A DNA stretch of 64,000 bases from Pegoplata infirma (Eukaryota > Arthropoda > Insecta > Diptera > Anthomyiidae). Location of the stretch: NCBI GenBank assembly GCA_963921195.1, contig OY992537.1:57188313-57252312 (forward strand). Direction: 5' to 3'. Under the pieces are notes generated by a model. It was not told the origin of the DNA and searched no databases. It saw only the letters and a list, made by a program, of their open reading frames with translations. This document shows, one piece after another, positions 24,362 to 35,076 of this stretch (its first letter is position 1; every line of letters starts with the position of its first letter). The translations under genes were made by a program, and so were the position numbers.

Positions 24362-24811
24362 AAATGGAATGTATTTAAATACTCTTGTAAACATGCTTTT
24401 AATATAATCAATATTTTAATAAATGAAACGATTCAATGAAATCATTAACAGCATCAGATGAAAGAGAGTGAAAGGGAGTGAAAGGAAGAAAATTAAACTT
24501 ATACATACAATATTCCAACAAGCAAAAGATCACAAGTAAACAACGACAACAACAACACTTTTTTTATATAAACAAATAGTTAGCATATAAAGTGGATATC
24601 TACAGTACAAAGGATATTAAAAGTTAAACAAACACAAACAACAGACACCCAATGTCATATTAAAGTGCAACTTATGTAAACAGACGTACAAACATACGTA
24701 CACAAACTTATTGAAACATTATTGTCCAAATTCATAAAAAATAAAAGAGTTTTATAACAGGTTTATAAATCGAATGTCCATACAAAATTTGTTTAATAAA
24801 CCTTTTATAAG
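24362..24811. other. AT-rich spacer
   Basis: GAAAG- and ACAACAAC-rich simple sequence between element E and the start of the GC-richer LINE. No feature supported. Confidence 0.5.
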
Positions 24812-25075
24812 CCAGAGTTGGGCATACAAGGTAACGGAACTGATCGTCTTTAACTTGGTAAAGTCCAGAACCAATCCTTGTTTTTGTAACCAACTAAGAA
24901 GACTCACTACCTCCGTCCCTCAGGGGCAGGTGGACACCGGGCAATGGTTTTGTAACATCCGTTATGAAACTAGCAAATGTGAGCAACGTTGAACGTCGGA
25001 CTGGAGACTAAAAGTTGGCAGCCCCAACACCAGCCTAGGATGCTGTTGGCCAATCACCTACTCATCTGAAATCCA

Positions 25076-27079
25076 ATGATTACTGAAACCATCACAAATG
25101 AAATACAACGGATTCCCCTGGCGACGACTTTAAGCATGAAGAAAAGGACACGATTTGGATCATGGAATGTTCGTACTTTGCTTGATCTAACAAAATTGGA
25201 TCAGGTTGAGAACGAGATGATGCGATACAACCTTGAATTTTTAGGTTTGTCTGAGACGAGATGGCCAGATAATGGTGAACATAGGACTGCAAGTGGCATG
25301 TCTTTAATTTTCTCTGGGAAACCTGCTGATCAGCCCAAATCTAGTGGTGTTGGCTTTCTAATGTCAAAAAATGCCCGTAGAGCATTGATTGAATGGCAAC
25401 CATTTGGTGATAGGATAATAATGGCCCGATTTAGGACCCGCGTGCGCAATCTCACATGCATACAATGTTATGCTCCCACTGATGTTGCTGAAACCGACGT
25501 AAAAAACGCCTTCTACGACAATCTTTCGAAGGTTTTAGATAATGTAAGTGATGGCGACATCAAACTTGTTTTTGGAGATTTTAATGCACAAGTCGGGAGT
25601 GATAATGTTAGCAGAGAAAAAGTCATGGGTAAGCATGGTATGGGTCGCTTAACTGAGAACGGTGTAATGCTCACAGAGCTTTGCAGCAATCACAACCTTG
25701 TTATTGGGGGCACCCTGTTTCCTCATAAGGATATCCATAAAGTTACTTGGGTATCCCCTGATCTCGTTACTGTGAATCAAATTGATCACATTGCAATCAG
25801 TCGCATGTGGAGAGGTTCCCTTCTCGACGTGCGTAGCCGTAGAGGTGCCGACGTAGGAAGCGATCATCATTTGCTAGTTGGAGAAATACGCCTTAAAATA
25901 GTAGCTGTTGCAACCAATATCCGAAGCACAAGAAAGTGCAAAATAAACGTTCAAAGACTGTCAGATGCACCGACATCAACAGCATTTACAACTGAAGTTC
26001 AAACGAGAAGCGCACCACTGATTAATAATGGATGCCACGACCCTGCACAATACTGGTCGCATGCCAGATCTATATTATTAGAAACTGGCCAGAAACATCT
26101 TGGGTATGTAAAGAAAAGGCATAAACCATGGATATCGAACCACACCTGGGAACTTATTGAAAGCCGTAAACTCTTAAAAAATGCTCGTGATAATGCAAGG
26201 ACGAGACAAGTGAAATCGGAGTGGCAGGCAAAATATAATGATTCAAACCGCCAGGTAAAGCGCAGTGCACGGGCAGATAAGAGGAAGTGGGTGGATGATC
26301 TTGCTGATAAGGCTGAAAATGCAAGTCAAACAATGAGAACAAGAGATCTGTATAAGATAACTAAAACCCTCACAGGCCGTAATACCGTCAACACAAAACC
26401 TCTAAAAAACTCAGCTAATGAGCTAGTGCACAATAAGGAAGACCAGGTCAAAATGTGGGAGGAACATTATAGAGAAATGTTAAGTAGACATTTAACAACT
26501 GATGGACCGGATATTTGTAATTGCGCAGACTCTGAACACCGGCCAAATAATAACATTAATGTTGAACCACCTAATGTTGAAGAGATTATATCTGCAATCA
26601 AATCTTTGAAATGCCATAAGGCCCCTGGTCCTGACTTTCTCCCACCTGAACTTCTAAAGGCAGACTGCAACATCACTGCCAATTTACTTAAGCCCCTGAT
26701 AGAGAACTTTTGGTCTAACAAACATCTCCCCGAAGAACTTAAAGAAGGAATTATAATAAAGATCCCGAAAAAGGGTAATCTGTCAGAACTAAAGAACTGG
26801 AGGGGCCTTACACTTTTGAATATGACAAACAAAATTATTGCTTACATCCTCAATAAAAGGCTCTCTACTATCATCGAACCACTGCTGCGTAAGGAACAGG
26901 CAGGGTTTAGGAAAGGTAAATCCTGTATCGATCAGGTTAGCAGCCTGAGAGTTATAGTAGAGCAATCGGTTGAATGGAGATCCCCATTATATCTACTATT
27001 CATTGATTTTGAACGAGCGTTCGACACGTTGCAACAACAGGCTATATGGGGCGCTCTTAAATGCAAAGGAGTTCTCTGA
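25076..27079 (+). CDS. LINE endonuclease plus N-terminal half of reverse transcriptase
   Basis: This 667-residue frame encodes the nicking endonuclease and the first half of the reverse transcriptase used for target-primed retrotransposition. The endonuclease/exonuclease/phosphatase signatures are complete: 'WNVR' (N31), 'LSETRW' (E60), 'CYAPT' (Y132), 'GDFNAQ' (D168, N170), 'QIDH' (D237, H238) and 'SDHHLL' (D263, H264). After a basic, Lys/Arg-rich linker (about 345-405) come the RT blocks 'KAPGPD' (515-520), 'NWRGLTLLN' (574-582), 'QAGFRKGKSC' (608-617) and motif A 'FIDFERAFD' (642-650; D644). The frame stops at 27077, inside the RT palm. The first ATG is used as start; a later Met at residue 21 directly precedes the endonuclease and is also possible. 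The continuation is in the next frame. Confidence 0.9.
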   Translation: MITETITNEIQRIPLATTLSMKKRTRFGSWNVRTLLDLTKLDQVENEMMRYNLEFLGLSETRWPDNGEHRTASGMSLIFSGKPADQPKSSGVGFLMSKNARRALIEWQPFGDRIIMARFRTRVRNLTCIQCYAPTDVAETDVKNAFYDNLSKVLDNVSDGDIKLVFGDFNAQVGSDNVSREKVMGKHGMGRLTENGVMLTELCSNHNLVIGGTLFPHKDIHKVTWVSPDLVTVNQIDHIAISRMWRGSLLDVRSRRGADVGSDHHLLVGEIRLKIVAVATNIRSTRKCKINVQRLSDAPTSTAFTTEVQTRSAPLINNGCHDPAQYWSHARSILLETGQKHLGYVKKRHKPWISNHTWELIESRKLLKNARDNARTRQVKSEWQAKYNDSNRQVKRSARADKRKWVDDLADKAENASQTMRTRDLYKITKTLTGRNTVNTKPLKNSANELVHNKEDQVKMWEEHYREMLSRHLTTDGPDICNCADSEHRPNNNINVEPPNVEEIISAIKSLKCHKAPGPDFLPPELLKADCNITANLLKPLIENFWSNKHLPEELKEGIIIKIPKKGNLSELKNWRGLTLLNMTNKIIAYILNKRLSTIIEPLLRKEQAGFRKGKSCIDQVSSLRVIVEQSVEWRSPLYLLFIDFERAFDTLQQQAIWGALKCKGVL

Positions 27080-28062
27080 TAGAACTTATTAAGTGTTTGT
27101 ATGACGACGCATCTTGCCGTGTTTTACACGAGGGGCTTGTAAGTACCAAATTTCCGGTCGGTAAAGGAGTGAGACAAGGATGTGTGCTCTCCCCGCTTCT
27201 TTTTAATATCGTTTTGGATGTTGTAATGACGCAATCAATGAGAGGTGATCGTGGCATAACCTTTGGGTTACAAGGTAGATTGGATGACCTTGACTATGCA
27301 GATGACATATGTCTTTTGTCGCATAGCTACAACGACCTTCAGTCCAAACTCAATCTTCTTGTGGAGTGTGCAGCAAAAGCTGGTCTCAATATCAACATTT
27401 CCAAAACGAAATCATTGCGTATTAATGCAAACAACAACGAATCTTTAAAAATTCGGAACCATTCCCTTGATAATGTCGATCATTTCTGTTACCTTGGTAG
27501 CATAATTACGTCATCTGGTGGTAGTAAAGAAGATATTGCATACAGAATATCAAAATCAAACCAAGCATTTGGTGCCTTAAACAAAGTTTGGAGTTCATCC
27601 CGTATTACGCTTCGCACGAAGTTGAAATTATTCAACTCAAATGTAAAGTCGGTATTATTATATGGAAGCGAGACATGGAATATCACGGAAAGAGATTCGA
27701 ATTCTCTTCAAGTCTTTGTCAACCGATGTTTACGTAGAATATTACATGTCTTCTGGCCAGACACTATATCAAACAACGATCTATGGCAAAAAACGCAACA
27801 AAACCCTGTCACAGTTGACATACAAATGCGAAAGATGAATTGGCTGGGTCATACATTCAGAAAGCCACATGATGACGTCACCAGAAAAGCAATTGAATAC
27901 AACCCTCAAGGCAGCAGGCGAAGAGGCAGACCAGCAAATACATGGCGACGGCAAGTAGAAGCTGAACTACGCACAGCTGGAAAGAGTTGGAGCGAAGCTA
28001 AAAGATTGGCAACAGACAGAATTCAATGGAAATCATTTGTAATGGCCCTATGTTCCAACTAG
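27061..28062 (+). CDS. LINE reverse transcriptase, C-terminal half (frameshifted)
   Basis: Continuation of the same protein in another frame: the homologous part begins at about 27079 ('IELIKCLYDD'), and the ATG at 27061 is probably not a real start. It holds RT motif B 'GVRQGCVLSPLLFN' (36-49), the catalytic 'YADD' (79-82; D81, D82), the thumb region with 'GSIITSSGGS', and the typical RTE tail 'VKSVLLYGSETWN', 'WLGHTFRKPHDD' and 'RRRGRPANTWRR'. It ends with 'VMALCSN'. Together with the upstream frame the protein would be of ordinary RTE length, about 1,000 residues. The frame relation implies loss of 1, 4 or 7 bases (or gain of 2) near 27075, so the copy is a recent pseudogene. Confidence 0.9.
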   Translation: MQRSSLIELIKCLYDDASCRVLHEGLVSTKFPVGKGVRQGCVLSPLLFNIVLDVVMTQSMRGDRGITFGLQGRLDDLDYADDICLLSHSYNDLQSKLNLLVECAAKAGLNINISKTKSLRINANNNESLKIRNHSLDNVDHFCYLGSIITSSGGSKEDIAYRISKSNQAFGALNKVWSSSRITLRTKLKLFNSNVKSVLLYGSETWNITERDSNSLQVFVNRCLRRILHVFWPDTISNNDLWQKTQQNPVTVDIQMRKMNWLGHTFRKPHDDVTRKAIEYNPQGSRRRGRPANTWRRQVEAELRTAGKSWSEAKRLATDRIQWKSFVMALCSN

Positions 28063-28178
28063 GAATTTTAAAGGACTAAATATATATAAGCCTCTTATAA
28101 TTTTTATGAATTTGAAGGTATATCTTTAGTTGTTCAGCACTAATTTTCGATATAATTTAAAATCATATAGTCAAATGA

Positions 28179-28380
28179 AATGTAAATATTATAATTTTGT
28201 ATACCCTACACCACACTGTGGTACAGGGTATAATGAGATTGTGCTGATGTTTGTAACAACCCGAAATATTGGTCATAGAAATGTAAATATTATAATTTTG
28301 TATACCCTACACCACACTGTGGTACAGGGTATAATGAGATTGTGCTGATGTTTGTAACAACCCGAAATATTGGTCATAGA
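28179..28380 (+). repeat. 101-bp tandem duplication of a family A 5' end
   Basis: The segment from 'TGTAAATATTATAATTTTG' through the terminal hairpin and 'CCGAAATATTGGTCATAG' occurs twice in a row with a period of 101 bases (starts 28181 and 28282). The copies are virtually identical, so the duplication is recent. Confidence 0.9.
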
Positions 28381-29935
28381 CCCACTTTTAAGTATACCGA
28401 TCGACTTAGAATCACTTTTTGAGTCGATTTAGCGATGTCCGTCCGTCCGTCTGTCTGTCTGTCTGTCCATGTAAGCGGTGTAAACCCGATACAGGTCGCA
28501 AGTTTTAACCAATTGACTTGAAATTTGAAACTTAAGCCTCTTTTGGTCCAAGGACGAAGCCTATTGAAATTGGAAAAAATCGGTCCATATTAGACCTAGC
28601 CCCTCTTTAGTTTTGGCACAAATGACTCTAATAGCCGCATTTTAACAGTTCCAGGACCAGTTCTTCTTGTAGCCCCCATACAAACCACCTTCCCGATTTC
28701 CACATAAATCTCTCAAATTTTATGAAAATAGAAAATATTTAATTAAAATTTTGCTTGTGTATGTTAAACGCGTACTTTAATAATAGGGTTTCTATTCGGA
28801 AAAAATTTCCCGGGAATTCCCGGGAAATATTTTTTTAAAAATCCCGGGATTTTTTCTTCGGGAAATTTCGGGAATTCGTCGCTAATTTTTTTGTGAAAAA
28901 TAAATTTAATTTACACAGTTTTAACAAAATTTTAAATGATTTATTAAAAATGACATCAAAACTTTGAAAAAATTTTTATTTTTAAAGAAAAACTGGTAAG
29001 GATATGCTTCAGCTTGCATATTATTTAGGCCTCAAAATTATTTTTCTTTAATCGATTTCGTGACAAAATACGGAATGAAACCGAATTTCACTTCAAATGT
29101 TGGCTGCAAATTGGCAAAAGTTTTCTTAATCTAAAATTCTAAAAATTTATTTTTTAAAAATTTAGTACTTCATATTCGGATCAACAATCTTTATAGTGCT
29201 TGAACAAAAAAAAATATTAATATTTTAAAGATTGGCGTAGGTTGGCGTAGTCAAAATTAGAAAAAAATTCCAAGAAGTTGTTCCAAACACATTTGTTGTA
29301 AAATTTTAAAATCGGATAATTTATACATATTTTCAGAATTGTGAAAATCTTTGTGTTGAGTGGAAATACGCCAATGCAACTACTAAAACTGTGATAAGGT
29401 CCATTATTTATACAAAAATTAGATTTTATGAACTTTCTAAGTATATTTTAGAGGTTAATAAAACTATTTTACAAAAGAAGTCACCTAAAATGGGTTTTAA
29501 TTGGATTATACGACCATAATTTCTAATATAATAATTTTTATATGATAAAGTTCAAAATTTGTTTTAATTAAAAAATTCCCGGGAATTCCCGGGAATACGA
29601 TTTTTTTAAAACGCTTTCCCGGGAATTGAAAAAGTCCGGGAATTTAGAAACCCTATTTAATAACCTTATCAAATCTGATTATCGTCGGACCATTTTTGGA
29701 CTTAGGTCCCATGTGAAAATTTCGTCCGATATTCAGTTGAAGCGGTTTATTGTCAACAAAAAGAAGCCTACTGCACTCAAATTTGATTTGTGAGTGCTTT
29801 TTACACTTATTAAAGATTTGACAAAATATAAATCTAATCAATCCATGTTTGAACTTGGGACCCATTTTCCGGGAAACTCTGGTGTAGGGTATTATATGGT
29901 CGGTCTTGACCGACTATAATTTTCTCACTTGTTTT
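28200..29935 (+). repeat. Dispersed repeat family A, split by hAT-like MITE
   Basis: Same order of blocks as 16893-17679: hairpin 5' end (duplicated), 'GAGTCGATTTAGCGATGTCC', a (GTCC/GTCT)n tract at 28436-28468, and the end with 'TCGGTCTTGACCGA' and 'TTCTCACTTGTTTT'. Between 28784 and 29655 it is interrupted by an insertion. Removing this and one 8-bp duplication restores the continuous sequence of the reference copy. Confidence 0.8.
28784..29655. mobile_element. hAT-like MITE with CCCGGGAATT subterminal repeats
   Basis: Inverted ends 'TAGGGTTTCTA', flanked by the 8-bp duplication TTTAATAA (28776-28783 and 29656-29663). Subterminal 'TTCCCGGGAATTCCCGGGAA' appears at both ends. An 8-bp duplication with T/CA-G-type short ends fits hAT. 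At 872 bp with no transposase ORF it is non-autonomous. The second copy of this class is at 56403-56889. Confidence 0.85.
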
Positions 29936-30179
29936 ATTTTCCTATTTTTTTTTTTTTACTTTTTTTTTTAACTTTGTTAATTACTCTGAGTTTTAAAATA
30001 TTTTTTTTTTTATTTTTTCAAAATGTTCCTAATTCTTTCTAAATTTTACAATATTTAGTTTGGTTAAGGTCTTGAATTTTGGAAAAATATTGTTTAATAA
30101 AAACACTGCTTTTAATTTTTTAATTTTTAACTAAAAGTTTGTTTTATTTTCGATCGTTGACCATCATCAGGGATCTGGC
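29936..30179. other. T-rich spacer
   Basis: Poly-T and AT-rich sequence between a family A and a family B copy; nothing else recognised. Confidence 0.5.
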
Positions 30180-30780
30180 AAAAGAATAATTAAACAAAAA
30201 ATTCACTTCCTTATAATGTTTTTTTTTGGGGAGGGACCGTGGTGATTGGGGGAGTGACAAATTTTCTCTCAAATATGTGTTTAAAATTTCATTCTTTTTG
30301 CACTAAAGAAATGCAAGTTTATCATAATTTTTTTTTTTTATTCTACGCCCATATAGGGGGGGGGGCGGACCAAAAAAACGACATTTTATATTCTTAGGGT
30401 TCAAATGCAGGACTTTGAACTTCTTGTAGCATAAAAATTTTGAATTTGTTAAACAAAAAGACAAAAAATCATGTAAAAAATGATTTTTTTCAGAGGTTGG
30501 TTCAGTTCTTTAAGGGGGATCTTTTTCCCCCTTTGTCCGATTTTGCCCATTTCTGAACTTAATCTGCCTAGGACCATAAGACATATTCGTGTCAAACTTG
30601 AGGAGTCTAGCTCTTTTATTTTGGACTGTATCGTGTTAACAACAGACGGACGGACAGAGGGACAGATGGATGGACGGACTGACGGTCATCACCATAATGT
30701 CTCAGAATCGAGCACTGATCAATAATATATATACTTTATGGGGTCCCCGACCGATATTTCGATATTTTGATACCCCCATA
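30180..30780 (-). repeat. Dispersed repeat family B, minus strand
   Basis: Reverse-complement copy: G-run and 'GGGGGGCGGACC' at 30355-30372, 'AAACTTGAGGAGTCTAGCTC' at 30594, a GGAC-type tract at 30645-30690, 'CAATAATATATATACTTTAT' and 'GGGGTCCCCGACCGATATTT' at 30742, ending 'TACCCCCATA'. Non-coding. Confidence 0.7.
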
Positions 30781-31280
30781 AAAAAAAAAAAATTTGATGA
30801 AAAAAAATTTATGAAAAAAAAATTTGATGAAAAAAAAAAAAAAATAATGAAAAAAAAAAAATTGATGAAAAAAAAAGTTTGATGAAAAAAAAATTGATGG
30901 AAAAAAAAAATGATGGGAAAAAAATGATGGGAAGAAAATGATGAAAAAAAAAATTGATGAAAAAATTAATGAAAAAAAAAAAAAATTGATGAAAAAAAAG
31001 TTGATGAAAAAAAAAATTTGATAAAAAAAAAAAAAATCAAAAAAAAGTTTGATGATAAAACAAGTTTGATGAAAAAAAAAAATTGAGAAAAAAAAAAATT
31101 TGATGGAAAAAAAAAAATTTGATGGAAAAAAAATTTATGAAAAAAAAAAAAATTTTGATGAAAAAAAAATTTTTTTTGTTGAAAAATAATTATGTTACTT
31201 TTTATTCACCAGCTGGTGAAAAACGGTTTTATTCACCACGAGTGAATTATTATCCAAGTTACAAACCCGAGTTATTAAAA
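30781..31280 (-). repeat. (TTTTGATGAAAAAA)n array, inverted relative to 15.6 kb
   Basis: A-rich counterpart of the (TTTTTTCATCAAAA) array. The border block 31196-31280 ('TTCACCAGCTGGTGAA', 'TTATTATCCAAGTTACAAAC') is the reverse complement of 15565-15635. ORFs here are Lys-rich read-through of the repeat. Confidence 0.7.
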
Positions 31281-31308
31281 TTTTTGGTTATAAGAAAATG
31301 AAAAGAGT

Positions 31309-32923
31309 CCCAGCAAAAAATAAACGAAGTGGTTTAAAAATAATTAGTGGTTTCACTACATACAAAGTAGCGATAGGTGCCGAACTTCATATTCCGTAGG
31401 AAGTACTTTTAAAATCACTTCCAAAAATGCTACAAAATAACAATAAAAACATTTTTCACCAGTTCTTTACTTAAGGATTTTAAAGTACCTCTTTTATATG
31501 TTCTTTGGAATTAAATCAAATCAAATTAAATTAAATCACCACAACATATGAAATTTTTTTTTTGAACTGAAACACTTAGAATGGGGGTGATACACAAAGT
31601 ATGTACTTTTTTCTACGTCCAGCTTCGAATGGATTTAGGTTTGGCAAAAATGGTGACAAAATTTTATAATGGCATTTTATTTCTCTTTATTTAAGGCTTA
31701 AAAAATCGAAAAGACAAAAATTGATTATTGATAAATTTTTTAAATTTCATACGAGCAATTTGAAGTTTAACTACCATTCTATATCTTATATCGAAAAAAG
31801 TTGTTCCTAAATTAAATAAATACATTTACGAACTAAAGCGGATGTTTCTCCATCACATTATTAAAGATTGTTTAAGCTTTTTAGAAAATTGCGGTTTAGG
31901 CTTGTGATCAGAACAAACTGGTGAATCGATTCGCAGTGAATTTTTATAGTTTTTTGATCTTTATAATTACTCCAATTTTTAATTTGAAGTATTATCAATG
32001 AAATTAATTTTTCTATCGCGTAAGGTTTTTAAGATATTCGCGTTTGAATATTGATATATTTGTGTCTCCTCTGTAACGTATTTTTAAGTTGCTCAAACAC
32101 AATAGTACTCGATTTAGTAAAAATAAGACATCTTTATTACAAATCTGGTATACAAATTTTTCTATCGCGTACTGTTTTTGAAATATTAGCGTTTAAAAAT
32201 CTAAACTCCACTGTTCTTTATAAATCACACTAACATTTTTAAACGTGAATATCTCACAGAACATGCTTGATTGCAGTTTTGGAATCAGGAGGTCCATTTT
32301 ATATGAAATCAAGTCCTATTTGGTGGAAGCAACGTAAGAATACGTAACAGTGGACCCCTAAAAGTTCTAAAATATTGTTTTTTTTTTTTACTTTTTAACA
32401 ACGAATATCTCAAAAACGGTGCTATAAATTTTGACGGTAGATTTGGAAGCAGGAGATCAAAATCTATAAGGACCAGTTAAAAATTTCATTGGGAGGTTTT
32501 TGCTGTCGAACAGTGTTTTTAGTGTAAATATTACAAAAAATACTCTTTCAATTTATCTTACAAAAAGAAGTGAAAAAATCACTTCTAATTTAGAAGATAT
32601 AAATCACCAAATAAAAATGACATAATCACACCCAAAATGCCACGAAATATGTACTTCTAAAGAACTGATGAAATATTAACATCCGGATCACTACTTCAGA
32701 AGTTGTGATAAAAATTTTAATATATATGTACATAATAAACACCAGTGATATATGTTATTCTTAAGTGTCAATCTTTCGCCACTGAAAAGTGGCGAAAAAA
32801 AGAACATACTTTGTGTGTCACGCCCATATTAAATTCATCAATGTTTCAGTTGAAAAAGAAGTACATCTGGTTCATAAGTTGTGGTGAATTTTGTAGTGAA
32901 TGGTAAGCTCTTTTTTTGCTGGG
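31309..32923. mobile_element. Non-autonomous element with CCCAGCAAAAAA ends
   Basis: Begins 'CCCAGCAAAAAATA' and ends 'TTTTTTTGCTGGG'. Inner inverted similarity is seen between 31535-31610 ('CACAACATATGAA', 'CACAAAGTATGTAC') and 32800-32890. The middle contains diverged repeats with 'GAATATCTCAAAAACGG'. No transposase. Related by ends to 11417-12213 and 55857-57571. Confidence 0.65.
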
Positions 32924-32948
32924 GTAATTCTTGTTTTCTTTTTCGTTA

Positions 32949-33012
32949 AGGACGCCACCTCAGTTTGACTATATAAGCTAACAATTATATAGTCAAACTG
33001 AGGTGGCGTCCT
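32949..33012. repeat. Perfect 28-bp inverted repeat with 8-base loop
   Basis: Left arm 32949-32976 and right arm 32985-33012 are exact complements (start 'AGGACGCCACCTCAGTTTGA'); the loop is GCTAACAA. The right arm continues into 'AGACACCAGCCTAAAAAC', and this combination recurs in half form at 14802-14876. Confidence 0.95.
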
Positions 33013-33056
33013 GCAACTTTTTTAAAATTAGACACCAGCCTAAAAACATTATCATG

Positions 33057-33304
33057 CACAGAAAAAAATTAATTTCCAACTGAATTTTTCAGTTGTTGCA
33101 ACTCAAAATTCGGTTGCTGCTTCTAAATTTCACTGTGGCAGACGAATTTTTTAGTTGTTTCAATTAAAAGACTGTTGTATTAACAAAATTTAGTTGTTAC
33201 TACCGATATTTAGTTGTTTTAACCTTAATACAAATGCATCAACCGAATTTTTGTTGCAACAACTGAATTTCAGTTGGAAATTAGCAAATTTGTTTTCTGT
33301 GTGT
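33057..33304. mobile_element. Short MITE with CACAGAAAA ends and CAACTGAA words
   Basis: Left 'CACAGAAAAAAATTAATTTC' and right, read on the other strand, 'CACAGAAAACAAATTTGC'; both ends then continue 'TTTCCAACTGAA'. The interior consists of repeated 'GTTGYWRC' and 'AATTCGGTTG' words. About 250 bp, non-coding. 34195-34420 is a diverged relative. Confidence 0.7.
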
Positions 33305-34194
33305 GTTGAAAACGCATAAACATTATTATTTGTCATCAAATTTTTTTTATCAACATTTTTTTTTTGTCATAAACATTTTTTAATAAATTTTTTTAGGTAT
33401 CAATATGGTTTACATAATTTTTTTTTTGTCTTCAAAAATTTTTTTTTTCATCAAAAAAATTTTGTTTTATCAAAAACTTTTTTTCATAAATTTTTTTTTT
33501 CACAATTTTTTTTTTTTTTTTTTTTCCAGAACGTTTCTGTATTTTCCATAATTCATTTAAATTTTTATTAATTTTTTTTTATTTTACCTGAATTTCTTTT
33601 ATTTGTTCTTATTTTTTCGCGTCCATTTGCATTTCAGTTGATCATATGAAAATTGTATATGGAAGTGTATTTAATACCGTGTGTGTGTATGCATATTATT
33701 ATAGTCTATGACATTATTGTCCCGTTGTTTCAGCAATTGTGCATGTGTAAATTTGTGTTTTTGTTAATTACACTTGACTGAACCAATATTATTTTTGAGC
33801 GTGTAACAACAGCATACACATGCATTTTTCCACTTTTCCAGATGTTTTGCATATTGAAAACTTTCATTTAATTGACGTAAATATTTTTTTGTTATAAAAG
33901 TTGATTTTTTTTTGTAATCCTACTTCCTGATATGTTCAGTCGATTGTTTTTTTTTACTGATTTTCTGTTTTCTTCCTGTTTTTCCTGGCAGTTTACCTGG
34001 TCATCTCTCGCAATTGCATTAATTAAAAGTATCTGTTTCAAACAGGAAAATTAAAATATTTTTTTCTGCATGGGAAACATGTTGAAATTGTTTGATTTTT
34101 TTTTTTGCAACAATATGTTTTCTGTTTAAACAATTTTATAGAATTTTTTTAAAAAGGTCAGTGATGTTAAATAAAAAATTTAATTGTACGTACA
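33305..34194. other. T-rich low-complexity sequence and spacer
   Basis: 33320-33530 is again (TTTTTTCATCAAAA)-like. 33531-34194 is AT-rich without recognisable features. Confidence 0.5.
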
Positions 34195-34420
34195 CACAGA
34201 AAAACTAATTTTGAACTTAATTATCTGGTTGGATTTGCCAAAAATTATCTAGTTTTTGCAAGTTTCGGTTGACACAACCAAATTTTTTTGATTGATTCAA
34301 TTGAAATTATATATCAACCAAATTAAGTTGTGACTACCGATCTATAATTTACCAGAAGTTTGTTGCTGCAACCAAATTTCGTTTAAAATTGGTTAATTTT
34401 TTATTTGCGTTAGCTGAAGG
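34195..34420. mobile_element. Diverged relative of the CACAGAAAA MITE
   Basis: Starts 'ACACACAGAAAAACTAATTT' and contains 'GGTTGACACAACCAAATTT' and 'TTGTGACTACCGAT', matching the word order of 33057-33304. The right terminus is eroded. Confidence 0.5.
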
Positions 34421-35076
34421 TCAAGTTTAAAGTGGCTGCTTAAGCTTTCCCATAAATTTGTGAGAACACACCTTGAAAAAGGTGCTTATGTATAGGATAT
34501 CATCAAATTTCTCACCTCATCTTGAGCTTAAACGATGATATTTATTATTTATATTTCATCTTTCTCATTCTCTTAACCTTAAACTTAAACTAAAAATTAT
34601 GATTAAATAGGAAATTAAAAAATGCCTAAATTTGAAGTAGACCTTTTTTAAAAACCTTTATCAAAAGTTTTTTTACCTTATTGTCAAAGAAATAAATTAG
34701 TTTTTAACCACAACAAAACACATGAAAAACTACATAAATGTGGTGTATATAAAGATAAGAAAAGGATTTTTAAACAAAAGTTAAATTCGACATGGCCGAA
34801 TCTATGAATACCTTCCACAATGCCCTTTTTAAATGATAGTAAATTTTCCAACGTAAAAAAATAACATTTTTGATTAGAAATAATTTATTTGGGGTAAAAA
34901 ACTTTTTTTAAGTTATTTTTGAAAAAAAAAAATTACAAAATTTTTTTTTGAATGTAAAATATTTTTTGGTTGTAAAATTTTTTTTGAGTGTATAAATTTT
35001 TTTTTATTTTTTTTTTTTTTTAGTGTAAAAATATTTTTGAGTGACAAAAATACTTTGTAAAATATTTTTGTGACTT
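34421..35076. other. AT-rich spacer
   Basis: Homopolymer-rich. The 101-residue minus-strand ORF at 34913-35218 starts inside the next MITE and is low-complexity, so it was not accepted. Confidence 0.5.

Larger units (their letters stand above)
24812..28090 (+). mobile_element. RTE-clade non-LTR retrotransposon, nearly complete
   Basis: Base composition becomes clearly less AT-rich from about 24812, marking a 5' UTR of some 260 bases. Two reading frames cover an apurinic-type endonuclease and a reverse transcriptase. The 3' UTR is short and ends in 'GGACTAAATATATATAA', matching the tail of the fragment at 6551-6866. A short 3' UTR with a simple-repeat tail and the domain order endonuclease-reverse transcriptase fit the RTE clade. 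The element is interrupted once, by a frameshift at about 27075. No target-site duplication was identified. Confidence 0.9.

Noticed and set aside
26154..26832. Minus-strand ORFs of 62 and 121 residues
   Set aside because: Antisense shadows of the LINE endonuclease/RT frame.
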